DNA from: SB11 sp965222995
GTDB taxonomy: Bacteria; Bacteroidota; Bacteroidia; UBA8524
Length of the DNA stretch: 64,000 nt
Assembly (NCBI GenBank): GCA_965222995.1
Contig: OZ244977.1
Span: 3,472,001 to 3,536,000, forward strand
Reading direction: 5' to 3'
Below the pieces are notes generated by a model. The model ran no database searches, was not told where the DNA came from, and saw only the letters and a program-made list of their open reading frames with translations. Positions 43,276-50,514 of this stretch are shown piece after piece. Numbering within the stretch: position 1 is the stretch's first letter; each line of letters opens with the position of its first letter. Both the position numbers and the translations under genes were made by a program.

Positions 43276-45045
43276 ATGAAAGCTATAAATAAAACAACGC
43301 TTCTTATTGCTGCCATAACCTTAGCTATAGGTTTGGTTTTAGGTGGCTTAATTTTTAAAGAAAACGATACAGAAAGTGAACACCAACACAATAGTGAATC
43401 AGAGACTGTACAACAAACTTGGACGTGCTCTATGCACCCACAAATAAGAAAAAACGAAGAAGGACAATGCCCTATTTGCGGTATGGATTTAATACCTCTG
43501 AATAATGAAACGGCTGGCGATAACCCTATGGGGGTGAAAATGTCTCCAACGGCTATGCAACTGGCAAACATTCAAACTTCAGTTATCAAAACCCAAAAAC
43601 CCGTGAAAGAAGTGCGGATGAACGGAAAAGTAAAAGCAGATGAGCGTTTGGTATACTCCCAATCATCACACATCCCCGGGAGGGTAGAAAAGCTACTAAT
43701 AAACTTTACGGGAGAAAGTGTAAGCAAGGGGCAAATATTAGCATACTTATATTCTCCTGAACTGGTAACTGCACAAGAAGAATTATTTGAAGCGTACAAA
43801 ATAAGAAAAAGCCAACTTACCCTTTTTGAGGCTGCAAAAGCAAAATTGATGAACTGGAAACTTACCGAAAAACAAGTTAATAATATACTTGAAACAGGGA
43901 AACCACAAAGTCAGTTTCCAGTAATGGCTGATGTATCTGGCGTAGTTCTAAACAAACGCGTTAATCTTGGTGATTATATCCAAAAAGGACAATCGCTGTT
44001 TGAGGTAGCCAATCTTAATAAAGTATGGATATTGTTTGATATTTATGAAAGCGATATACCTTGGGTTAAAATAGGCAATACCGTAAGTTTTACTGTACAA
44101 TCACTACCCGGTGAAACCTTTAACGGAAAAATCACATTTATAGACCCAGTTATCAACCCCAATACTAGAGTGGCAACTGCCAGAGTGGAGATAAACAACA
44201 GCAATGGCAAGCTAAAGCCCGATATGTTTGTTACTGGAATTGCTCTAAGTACCATTAGTAATCAAAAAGAGGCGTTAATAGTTCCTAAATCAGCCGTAAT
44301 GTGGACGGGAGAACGCTCTGTAGTTTATATAAAACATACTTCGGCAGCCGGCATCAGTTTTATGATGCGTGAAATTACTTTGGGGGCAGCTTTGGGCAAT
44401 GGTTATGTGGTAGAAGAAGGGTTAGAAGAAGGCGAAGAAATAGCTACAAACGGTACATTTAGTATTGATGCTGCTGCACAACTGGCAGGCAAACCCAGTA
44501 TGATGAACCCTGAAGGAGGCGCAGCCTCAATGGGGCATAATCACGGGAATATGTCAGCACCCAAAACCGCTTCATCACCTACAAAAGAAATATCTGTTGG
44601 TAATTCTGTTAAAACAGCATTAACGCCCCTATTCGACGATTATTTTCAATTAAAAGATGCTTTAGTAAAAGATGATTTTGAAAACAGTAAAAAATACGCC
44701 TCAACATTACTTAAAAAGCTCAATAAAATAAATATGAGCATATTTAAAGGTTCAGCCCACGATGCTTGGATGCAACAAAGTGGTGCATTAAAAAAAGCAT
44801 TAGTAGCTATTGACAAGGAGAAAACTATTGAGGGGGTAAGAAAACACTTTATCTCGCTTTCAAACCAATTTATTCAGATGGCTAAAACATTCAACCCTCT
44901 AAATAGCAGGCTATACATACAACATTGCCCAATGGCAAACAACAATAAAGGTGCGGATTGGATAAGCAAGTCCAATGAAATTTTAAACCCCTACTTCGGT
45001 GCAAGTATGCTTACCTGTGGTGATGTAAAAGAAGAAATCAAATAA
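43276..45045 (+). CDS. CusB-like RND adaptor with heavy-metal-binding and DUF3347 domains
   Basis: A 589-residue adaptor. A signal-anchor (LLIAAITLAIGLVLG) is followed near residues 48-76 by a heavy-metal-binding domain (CSMHPQI, GQCPICGMDLIPL). The adaptor body has barrel-sandwich halves (SHIPGRVEKLLINF, VMADVSGVVLNKRVN) and a beta-barrel domain. A His/Met-rich linker (MGHNHGNMSAPK) leads to a C-terminal DUF3347 domain (residues about 447-585), with YIQHCPMANNN, LNPYFGASMLTCGD, which carry conserved Cys and Met. The DUF3347 domain is also a stand-alone protein at 45461. It starts two bases after the TolC gene. Confidence 0.9.
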   Translation: MKAINKTTLLIAAITLAIGLVLGGLIFKENDTESEHQHNSESETVQQTWTCSMHPQIRKNEEGQCPICGMDLIPLNNETAGDNPMGVKMSPTAMQLANIQTSVIKTQKPVKEVRMNGKVKADERLVYSQSSHIPGRVEKLLINFTGESVSKGQILAYLYSPELVTAQEELFEAYKIRKSQLTLFEAAKAKLMNWKLTEKQVNNILETGKPQSQFPVMADVSGVVLNKRVNLGDYIQKGQSLFEVANLNKVWILFDIYESDIPWVKIGNTVSFTVQSLPGETFNGKITFIDPVINPNTRVATARVEINNSNGKLKPDMFVTGIALSTISNQKEALIVPKSAVMWTGERSVVYIKHTSAAGISFMMREITLGAALGNGYVVEEGLEEGEEIATNGTFSIDAAAQLAGKPSMMNPEGGAASMGHNHGNMSAPKTASSPTKEISVGNSVKTALTPLFDDYFQLKDALVKDDFENSKKYASTLLKKLNKINMSIFKGSAHDAWMQQSGALKKALVAIDKEKTIEGVRKHFISLSNQFIQMAKTFNPLNSRLYIQHCPMANNNKGADWISKSNEILNPYFGASMLTCGDVKEEIK

Positions 45046-45063
45046 CAATAAATAATTAAAAAA

Positions 45064-45471
45064 ATGAAAACTGTAAAAATCGTATTAGTTAGTGTTTTAG
45101 CGCTATTAGGAAGCACTGTTTTCGCATCAAGTACACACTTTAGTGAAATGGGTGTAACACAAACCCTTGCAGAAACGGATACTTTTAAAGTGTATGGTAA
45201 CTGTGGTATGTGCAAAGCAACCATCGAGGGTGCATTAAAAGATGTAAAGGGAATAGAAAAAGCAGAGTGGAATATAGAAGCAAAAATGATGTACGTAACC
45301 TATGATAAAAAGCTTATTAGCCTTGACGACATTAAGAAAAAAATTGCAGCGGTGGGATATGATACAGATAAGTTTAGAGCTTCTGATGAAACGTATGGAG
45401 ACCTACCCGGCTGTTGCCAATATGAAAGACCTGAAAGTGAAACTAATAATAAAAAAGGAAATGAAAAATAA
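45064..45471 (+). CDS. Periplasmic HMA-domain copper-binding protein
   Basis: A 135-residue exported protein. The signal peptide (VLVSVLALLGSTVFA) precedes an HMA domain with NCGMCKATIEGAL and KKIAAVGYDTDKF, so the CxxC is CGMC. The C-terminal tail has another Cys pair (DLPGCCQYERP). It should carry copper in the periplasm between the adaptor and other binders. It overlaps the DUF3347 gene by 11 bases. Confidence 0.85.
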   Translation: MKTVKIVLVSVLALLGSTVFASSTHFSEMGVTQTLAETDTFKVYGNCGMCKATIEGALKDVKGIEKAEWNIEAKMMYVTYDKKLISLDDIKKKIAAVGYDTDKFRASDETYGDLPGCCQYERPESETNNKKGNEK

Positions 45472-46060
45472 GAGTTTAATTTTAACAGCAGTAATTGTGG
45501 TACTTTCTTTAGCTATTGCAGCTTGTGAAAAGCCTCAAAAAGAAACAAAAGATCAGGCTGTCCATCAACATTCTGATGATTCTGGTCATAATCATTCAGC
45601 AGAATCTCATGACGAAGAAAAAAGCGATATTGAAGAAGAGAAAATAAGTACTTCACTCTCTAAAGAGCAAGCAAAAAATATACTTGCTAGCTATTTAGAG
45701 ATAAAAGATGCTTTGGTGCAAACTGACGGGAATGCTGCAAGCAAGGCAGCAGAAAAATTAGTAAACGAATTAGGTGATACTAAAGACAAGTTCGCTGAAA
45801 AAATACGCTTTGATGCAGAGCATATATGGTCGACAAAAGATGCTGGACACCAAAGAGACCATTTTAATACACTATCCAAAAACGTGTATAGTTTAGTTAA
45901 GCATACTCAAGCAAATACAACTACCCTTTACCTACAAAGCTGCCCAATGGAAAAGAGTAATAAAGAAGCATTGTGGTTGAGTTTAGATAGCGGAATAAGA
46001 AACCCTTATTTCGGAGACCAGATGCTTAACTGTGGAAATACTAAGGACACCTTAAATTAA
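45461..46060 (+). CDS. DUF3347-domain lipoprotein
   Basis: A 199-residue lipoprotein with a lipobox AIAAC (Cys22) and a His/Asp/Glu-rich segment (VHQHSDDSGHNHSAESHDEE). Residues about 70-195 are a DUF3347 domain homologous to the adaptor C-terminus: LYLQSCPMEKSNKEALW and RNPYFGDQMLNCGN. The conserved Cys-Pro-Met and Cys-Gly points suggest Cu(I) binding. The ATG at 45461 is preferred to the frame opening at 45302, as AAAAAAGGA lies just upstream and gives a proper signal. Confidence 0.85.
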   Translation: MKNKSLILTAVIVVLSLAIAACEKPQKETKDQAVHQHSDDSGHNHSAESHDEEKSDIEEEKISTSLSKEQAKNILASYLEIKDALVQTDGNAASKAAEKLVNELGDTKDKFAEKIRFDAEHIWSTKDAGHQRDHFNTLSKNVYSLVKHTQANTTTLYLQSCPMEKSNKEALWLSLDSGIRNPYFGDQMLNCGNTKDTLN

Positions 46061-46066
46061 GAATTA

Positions 46067-46306
46067 ATGAATATGTTTAAAGAAGAATTTAATAGTCTAG
46101 TGACAAATATATTAGGTATAGACGAAAAAGATATCACATCCGATGCTAAATTTATCGAAGACTTGGGGGCTGATTCACTAGATATGGTTGAGCTCTTTAT
46201 GGGATTTGAAAATAAATTTAAAGTATCAATTCCTCAAGAAGATATGGAGTTAATTACGACCATTCGTGAAGCAGAAGATTATCTTAAAAATAGATTAAAT
46301 GGTTAA
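46067..46306 (+). CDS. Acyl carrier protein-like protein
   Basis: A 79-residue acidic helical protein with the phosphopantetheine attachment serine in LGADSLDMVELFMGFE, the expected length and fold (four helices, EDL...DSL...E.F...I). Acyl carrier proteins hold growing acyl chains for lipid synthesis. It lies six bases after the DUF3347 gene and before the CopB-like ATPase, an unusual place within a metal operon. No acyltransferase, ketosynthase or transferase is adjacent, so its partner is unknown. Confidence 0.88.
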   Translation: MNMFKEEFNSLVTNILGIDEKDITSDAKFIEDLGADSLDMVELFMGFENKFKVSIPQEDMELITTIREAEDYLKNRLNG

Positions 46307-46371
46307 AGTCAAATCCCAGAACTACTTTGTAACGTCTAAAAAACATTCAGTTTACCCAAAACAATATTTTT

Positions 46372-48381
46372 ATGGAACATTCACACGAACACCATCATAA
46401 TAAAGAAAACTCTAGTCACGGACATGAAGGACACAACCATCATAAAATGATGATTGATAATTTTAAAAAACGATTTTGGGTATCATCAGTATTATCTATT
46501 CCTGTGTTATTTCTCTCACCCATGATTCAAAGTTTCTTTGGGTTTGAGTTTGTATTTGCAGGCAGCCAATATATTCTTTTCGCACTCTCATCATTTGTAT
46601 TCTTTTACGGCGGCTTTCCCTTTCTAAAAGGGTTGAAGGATGAACTAAAAAAAGGCTCTCCCGGCATGATGACTCTTATTGCCGTGGCTATTACAGTTGC
46701 CTATGGTTATAGCAGTGCTGTTGTTTTTGGGCTTGAAGGGAAAATGTTTTTTTGGGAATTAGTAACCCTTATAGACATTATGCTTATTGGGCATTGGATT
46801 GAAATGAAATCAGTACTGGGGGCTTCAAAAGCATTAGAGTTATTAGTAAGTATGATGCCATCAGAAGCCCACAAAGTAGAGGATGATACTGTTACTGATA
46901 TAAAACTGGCTGAATTAAAGAAAGGCGATATTATTCTTATCAAGTCAGGAGAAAAAGTACCTGCCGATGGCATAATAATAGAGGGTGAAAGTTACTTAAA
47001 TGAATCTATGCTAACGGGTGAGTCAAAACCTGTTAAAAAAGCTAAAGATGAAGAGGTAATAGGAGGAGCAATAAACGGTAATGGCTCATTAAAAGTAAAG
47101 GTAGAGCATACAGGTGAAGACAGTTATCTAAACAAAGTAATTACACTCGTTCAAGAAGCACAAAAAACAAAATCAAAAACGCAAAACTTAGCCAATAAAG
47201 CAGCAAAATGGCTTACTTATATAGCATTAATTGCAGGTATTGCAACACTAATAGTTTGGTTATCGCTAGGCTTTGAGTTTGTTTATGCATTAGAGCGAAT
47301 GGTAACTGTTATGGTTATCTCTTGTCCCCACGCACTGGGGCTTGCCATACCCTTGGTAGTTGCTATTTCAACAGCTGTTTCGGCACAAAATGGCTTGCTT
47401 ATCCGTAATCGTACAGCGTTTGAAAACTCAAGAAAAATCTCTGCCATCGTATTTGATAAAACAGGAACATTAACTAAAGGTGATTTTGGAGTTACTCGCT
47501 ATGAAGCGGTTACGGAAAACCACACCAATGATGAAGTACTTCGCTTAGCAAGTGCTTTAGAACAAAGTTCAGAACACCCAATTGCTGTGGGAGTGCTAAA
47601 AAAGGTGAAACAACTCGACATTAAAATACCTAAAGCAGAAAATTTTAATTCCATTACAGGAAAAGGTGTTGAGGCTAAAGTAGAAGGGAAAAGCATTAAA
47701 GTAGTTAGTCCCGGTTATTTGAAAGATGAAAATATAGAGATTCCTAATAATGCCTATAACAATACTGCCGAAACGGTTGTTTTTGTAATTATTAATAATG
47801 TACTGGAGGGTTATATTGCACTTGCCGATGAAATCCGCCCCGAATCAAAAGAGGCAATTAAAAAGTTTAAAGCTAATAATATAAAAGTGTTAATGGCAAC
47901 TGGAGACAATGAAACAGTAGCAAAAGCAGTAAGTGATGAGTTGGGGTTAGACGGTTACTACTCAGAGGTTTTACCTCACCAAAAAGTTGAAATTGTTAAA
48001 GAATTACAAGATAAGAGTAATTATGTAGCTATGACAGGCGATGGTGTCAATGATGCACCTGCTTTAGCACAAGCAGATATAGGTATAGCAGTTGGTTCAG
48101 GTACGGATGTAGCAGCTGAAACTGCTGATATTATTTTAGTGAACAGCAACCCAAAAGACATATTAAAACTGATTTTATTTGGCAAATCTACCTACAAAAA
48201 AATGATACAGAATTTGGTGTGGGCAACAGCCTATAATGCATTTGCTATTCCTTTAGCAGCAGGAGTTTTATATTCAACAGGGTTTGTTTTAGGACCTGCA
48301 ATTGGTGCTGTATTTATGAGTTTAAGTACTATGATAGTAGCCATTAACGCTCAGTTATTGAAGAAACAAATAAAAACATAA
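46372..48381 (+). CDS. copB: CopB-type copper-translocating P1B ATPase
   Basis: A 669-residue P-type ATPase. The N-terminus is His-rich (MEHSHEHHHNKENSSHGHEG, HNHHK). The translocation motif is CPH (ISCPHALGLAIPL) near residue 317, the hallmark of CopB-type pumps, not CPC. DKTGTLTKG is near residue 361, SEHPIAVGV and TGDGVNDAPALA complete the set. CopB pumps export copper and silver. It ends the copper block. No HMA domain is present. Confidence 0.93.
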   Translation: MEHSHEHHHNKENSSHGHEGHNHHKMMIDNFKKRFWVSSVLSIPVLFLSPMIQSFFGFEFVFAGSQYILFALSSFVFFYGGFPFLKGLKDELKKGSPGMMTLIAVAITVAYGYSSAVVFGLEGKMFFWELVTLIDIMLIGHWIEMKSVLGASKALELLVSMMPSEAHKVEDDTVTDIKLAELKKGDIILIKSGEKVPADGIIIEGESYLNESMLTGESKPVKKAKDEEVIGGAINGNGSLKVKVEHTGEDSYLNKVITLVQEAQKTKSKTQNLANKAAKWLTYIALIAGIATLIVWLSLGFEFVYALERMVTVMVISCPHALGLAIPLVVAISTAVSAQNGLLIRNRTAFENSRKISAIVFDKTGTLTKGDFGVTRYEAVTENHTNDEVLRLASALEQSSEHPIAVGVLKKVKQLDIKIPKAENFNSITGKGVEAKVEGKSIKVVSPGYLKDENIEIPNNAYNNTAETVVFVIINNVLEGYIALADEIRPESKEAIKKFKANNIKVLMATGDNETVAKAVSDELGLDGYYSEVLPHQKVEIVKELQDKSNYVAMTGDGVNDAPALAQADIGIAVGSGTDVAAETADIILVNSNPKDILKLILFGKSTYKKMIQNLVWATAYNAFAIPLAAGVLYSTGFVLGPAIGAVFMSLSTMIVAINAQLLKKQIKT

Positions 48382-48385
48382 TTTT

Positions 48386-48407
48386 CTGTGCAAATCCTGT
48401 GCAAATG
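48386..48407. repeat. Candidate integrase arm-site repeat, left copy (TGCAAA pair)
   Basis: Two GTGCAAAT units lie 11 bp apart (one helical turn), just after copB and about 50 bp from the tRNA-Val half. A matching TTGCAAA pair with the same spacing and orientation lies at 49758-49777, on the other side of the integrase. Confidence 0.5.
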
Positions 48408-48443
48408 AAAAAAGCCTTTCAACAAATTAACGTTGAAAGGCTT
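48408..48443 (-). terminator. Terminator hairpin after the tRNA-Val half
   Basis: AAGCCTTTCAAC and GTTGAAAGGCTT pair in a perfect 12-bp stem around 8 bases, with a run of A at 48408-48413 that reads as T on the minus strand. It is 11 bases after the 3' end of the tRNA fragment and is nearly identical to the hairpin at 49937-49974. Confidence 0.75.
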
Positions 48444-48454
48444 GTATTTAAATG

Positions 48455-48497
48455 TGGGAGTAATAGGATTCGAACCTATGACCCCCTGCTTGTAAGG
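48455..48497 (-). other. Truncated tRNA-Val(TAC) 3' half
   Basis: On the minus strand: loop CTTACAA (anticodon TAC), stem GCAGG, variable loop, T-arm ATAGG-TTCGAAT-CCTAT and acceptor TACTCCC followed by A. Upstream of the loop only one base pair of the 5' anticodon stem remains, and no GGGAGTA acceptor is found. The anticodon-loop end lies 3 bases from the integrase stop codon. This is a second attachment-site scar. Confidence 0.82.
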
Positions 48498-48499
48498 TA

Positions 48500-49738
48500 T
48501 CATTCAAACATCTTCTCAACAGCATCATCCAATACGCTATCTTGAATAGAAGCCAAATACACAGCAGTGGTAGTCGTATCATTATGCCCCAACATTTGTG
48601 AAATAACGGGAATATCAATATTAGCAACATCCCTCGCATGAGTAGCCACACTATGCCGGGCAACATAAGAAGACAAACGTTGAGACTCAATACCCAAAAT
48701 TTCAGCCAACTTTTTTAAATCCCTATTGTAACGAGCCATAGCATTTCTAATTCTATTAGACTGTTGTACACCACTCAAACCCTTAGAAGCAATTGGGAAA
48801 AGAAAATCATCCTTCTCTTTACCCTCAATAAACACCTTTAAAAGCACCTCCAAACGTTTAGATATTTTAACAGCATATAACCGCTTAGTCTTAGACCGCC
48901 TATAATAAACCTTTCCATCAGCAATATTATCAATAGTTAATAATGCCATATCATAAAAAGAAATACCCAACATGTAATAACTAACTAAAAACAATTCTCT
49001 TGCCCTTTGCAAAGGAACAGGCAGCTTAGACACATCAGCATTAAGTATTTTATCAAAATCATCCTTAACCAAAGCCCTCTTACGAGTTTTTAAAGACTTA
49101 ATAGTATAATTTTCAAAAGGATTGAAACCTTCAGGAAGGGCACCACTCTTCCTATTAATATTAATCAGAGCACGTAATGCCCTTAACCTAACCCCTAAAC
49201 CATTTAAAGAATTACCCTTAGCCTTGTACTCCGACTCGATATTAGAAAGCCATTTGAAATCAACCTTAGTAATAGGAATAGAAGAAGTATCACAATACTT
49301 CTCCAAAAACTGTTTTAAATCCTTATAAGTTCTTGCAGTACCATATCTCTTCTCCTTATTCATTTTATCAATATGAGCATCAATTAGAACATCAAGAGTA
49401 AGCTCAGACGATTTACTATCCAACTCCTTAGAAATAAGAGTCTTAATTTCAGTTAAAGAATGTAAATGTAACTTATTAGACTCAGAAAGATTTAAAAGAA
49501 CCTTTTGTGAAACACCCAAATAGTGTTGGATATAATTATTGATACGGGCAGAATTAGGATAACTTTTAGCAGAAGCCTTAATCTTAGAATGTTTAAAGTC
49601 CCATTCCTTCTCAAGTAAATTAATATTAGTTTGTAAACTTGTAGTCTTTCTATTTACAGTAATACGCACAATAAGAGGGTAGGAGCCATTACCCTTTTTA
49701 CGGCGGGTATCAAGTTGGAGATAAGCACTAAAACTCAT
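48500..49738 (-). CDS. Tyrosine recombinase of Bacteroidota type (SAM-like core-binding domain)
   Basis: A 412-residue integrase. An N-terminal arm-binding region (LDTRRKKGNGSYPLIVRIT) is followed by a SAM-like core domain and the catalytic domain. The catalytic domain carries GISFYDMALL at box I, where the usual Arg is replaced, a pattern also seen in IntDOT-type proteins. Box II reads YVARHSVATH, where Tyr replaces the first His and Arg361 is retained, then GHND (His385) and the nucleophile Tyr394 in TTTTAVYLAS. The ATG at 49738 is preferred over a TTG two codons upstream. Its 3' end lies 3 bases from a tRNA-Val half and its 5' end lies 140 bases from a CAT-anticodon tRNA half. Confidence 0.9.
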   Translation of the reverse strand: MSFSAYLQLDTRRKKGNGSYPLIVRITVNRKTTSLQTNINLLEKEWDFKHSKIKASAKSYPNSARINNYIQHYLGVSQKVLLNLSESNKLHLHSLTEIKTLISKELDSKSSELTLDVLIDAHIDKMNKEKRYGTARTYKDLKQFLEKYCDTSSIPITKVDFKWLSNIESEYKAKGNSLNGLGVRLRALRALININRKSGALPEGFNPFENYTIKSLKTRKRALVKDDFDKILNADVSKLPVPLQRARELFLVSYYMLGISFYDMALLTIDNIADGKVYYRRSKTKRLYAVKISKRLEVLLKVFIEGKEKDDFLFPIASKGLSGVQQSNRIRNAMARYNRDLKKLAEILGIESQRLSSYVARHSVATHARDVANIDIPVISQMLGHNDTTTTAVYLASIQDSVLDDAVEKMFE

Positions 49739-49741
49739 ACT

Positions 49742-49749
49742 CAAAAGTA
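49742..49749 (-). promoter_or_regulatory. Possible -7 element of the integrase gene
   Basis: TACTTTTG on the minus strand, three bases before the integrase ATG. If used, the transcript would be essentially leaderless. The short distance makes it uncertain. Confidence 0.35.
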
Positions 49750-49757
49750 CGAATTAA

Positions 49758-49777
49758 TTTGCAAACCATTTGCAAAC
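49758..49777. repeat. Candidate integrase arm-site repeat, right copy (TGCAAA pair)
   Basis: TTTGCAAA-CCA-TTTGCAAA: two 8-bp palindromes 11 bp apart, just upstream of the integrase gene and about 105 bp from the CAT-tRNA boundary. Same orientation as the pair at 48386-48407. Confidence 0.5.
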
Positions 49778-49879
49778 AAATACCTTATTAATGAGATTTT
49801 ATATGATATTGAAATTAATAAGACTCAATATAATCAATTGATAATCAATATATATTAGTTCGTATCAATTCATGTTATT

Positions 49880-49926
49880 ACTGACTCATAATCAGGTGGT
49901 CCCTGGTTCGAGTCCAGGTGGGCCCA
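49880..49926 (+). other. Truncated tRNA(CAT) 3' half (Ile2 or elongator Met), right element boundary
   Basis: From 49881 the sequence reads CTGA, loop CTCATAA (anticodon CAT), stem TCAGG, variable loop, T-arm CCTGG-TTCGAGT-CCAGG and acceptor TGGGCCC followed by A. Four of five 5' anticodon-stem bases are kept, but no D-arm or GGGCCCA acceptor occurs upstream, so the gene is not functional. On the plus strand, the intact host half lies to the right, so accessory DNA lies to the left. It has its own terminator. Confidence 0.82.
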
Positions 49927-49936
49927 CCCAGAAAAT

Positions 49937-49974
49937 AAAAGCCTTTCAGCAATTTAATGTTGAAGGGCTTTTTT
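49937..49974 (+). terminator. Terminator hairpin after the CAT-tRNA half
   Basis: AAGCCTTTCAGCA and TGTTGAAGGGCTT form a 13-bp stem with two G-T pairs, followed by a T-run. It is nearly identical to the hairpin at 48408-48443 and has the same distance from its tRNA half. Confidence 0.78.
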
Positions 49975-50514
49975 CGTTTGCACAACCAATATTGGATAGA
50001 TTTATCGTATAAAGATAAATCAAAACTACTGTTTTACTCTAAAGGGTATACGAATTCTCAACTAGTATATATTGCAACTTTACCCTTTGTTGTAAGTATA
50101 AGTAAACATAAGTTTTTCATTTTCAAGTAAATTGTTATTTCAATATTTATATTGATTGACTTATAGAAGCTTAAAATCCAATAAAGCATTCTACCTTAAA
50201 AATAGTTATGTCATCAAGTTTAAGTTATTAAAATATCTGTACCCTAAGTGTATTAAGAAAGCATTGTCAGTGTTTACACATCGGTGTTCTCACATTATTT
50301 TTTTGTCGCTTTTTTGCACACTTTACACATGCATTTTCAAATTTTTATACGAAATCTCGTTTTCAATAAAAAGTATTAAGTTATTGATAATGAGCATTCT
50401 ATTTTTTCGTTCGTCGAAATTATACTTTCTAGCATTTGCCCTGACGTAAATCAGACATTTCTACTTAGACAATTAAGTAACTTATAGGGATTAATTAAAG
50501 GTAGAATTAATAAA
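49975..50514. other. Long intergenic stretch before the adhesin genes
   Basis: About 540 AT-rich bases with no supported gene. A 97-codon frame at 50156-50449 is hydrophobic and low in complexity, with no ribosome-binding site, and is treated as chance. The stretch should hold the promoter of the gene at 50515, but no convincing TAnnTTTG box was found. Confidence 0.45.

Larger units (their letters stand above)
1..49886. mobile_element. Composite integrative/conjugative element, metal-resistance island
   Basis: The stretch from the window start to the truncated CAT-anticodon tRNA carries a MobF-type relaxase fragment, two unrelated tyrosine integrases, an AlpA-like regulator, a single-stranded DNA-binding protein, an ArdC-N-like protein, four metal-resistance modules and a restriction-type cassette. 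Three tRNA 3' halves (3065-3109, 48455-48497, 49880-49926) lack their 5' halves, which is the scar left by tRNA-targeting integrases. The left end lies outside the window, so the total size is unknown. Whether this is one element or several nested ones is inference. The right boundary at about 49880-49886 is the best supported, because beyond it only large surface-protein genes follow. Confidence 0.6.

Noticed and set aside
49880..49926. Complete functional tRNA(CAT) gene
   Set aside because: Only part of the anticodon stem is kept and no acceptor or D-arm occurs upstream, so it is a 3' half only.
50156..50449. 97-codon plus-strand open frame between the element boundary and the first adhesin
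   Set aside because: Low-complexity hydrophobic sequence, no ribosome-binding site and no recognisable domain; AT-rich DNA gives such frames by chance.
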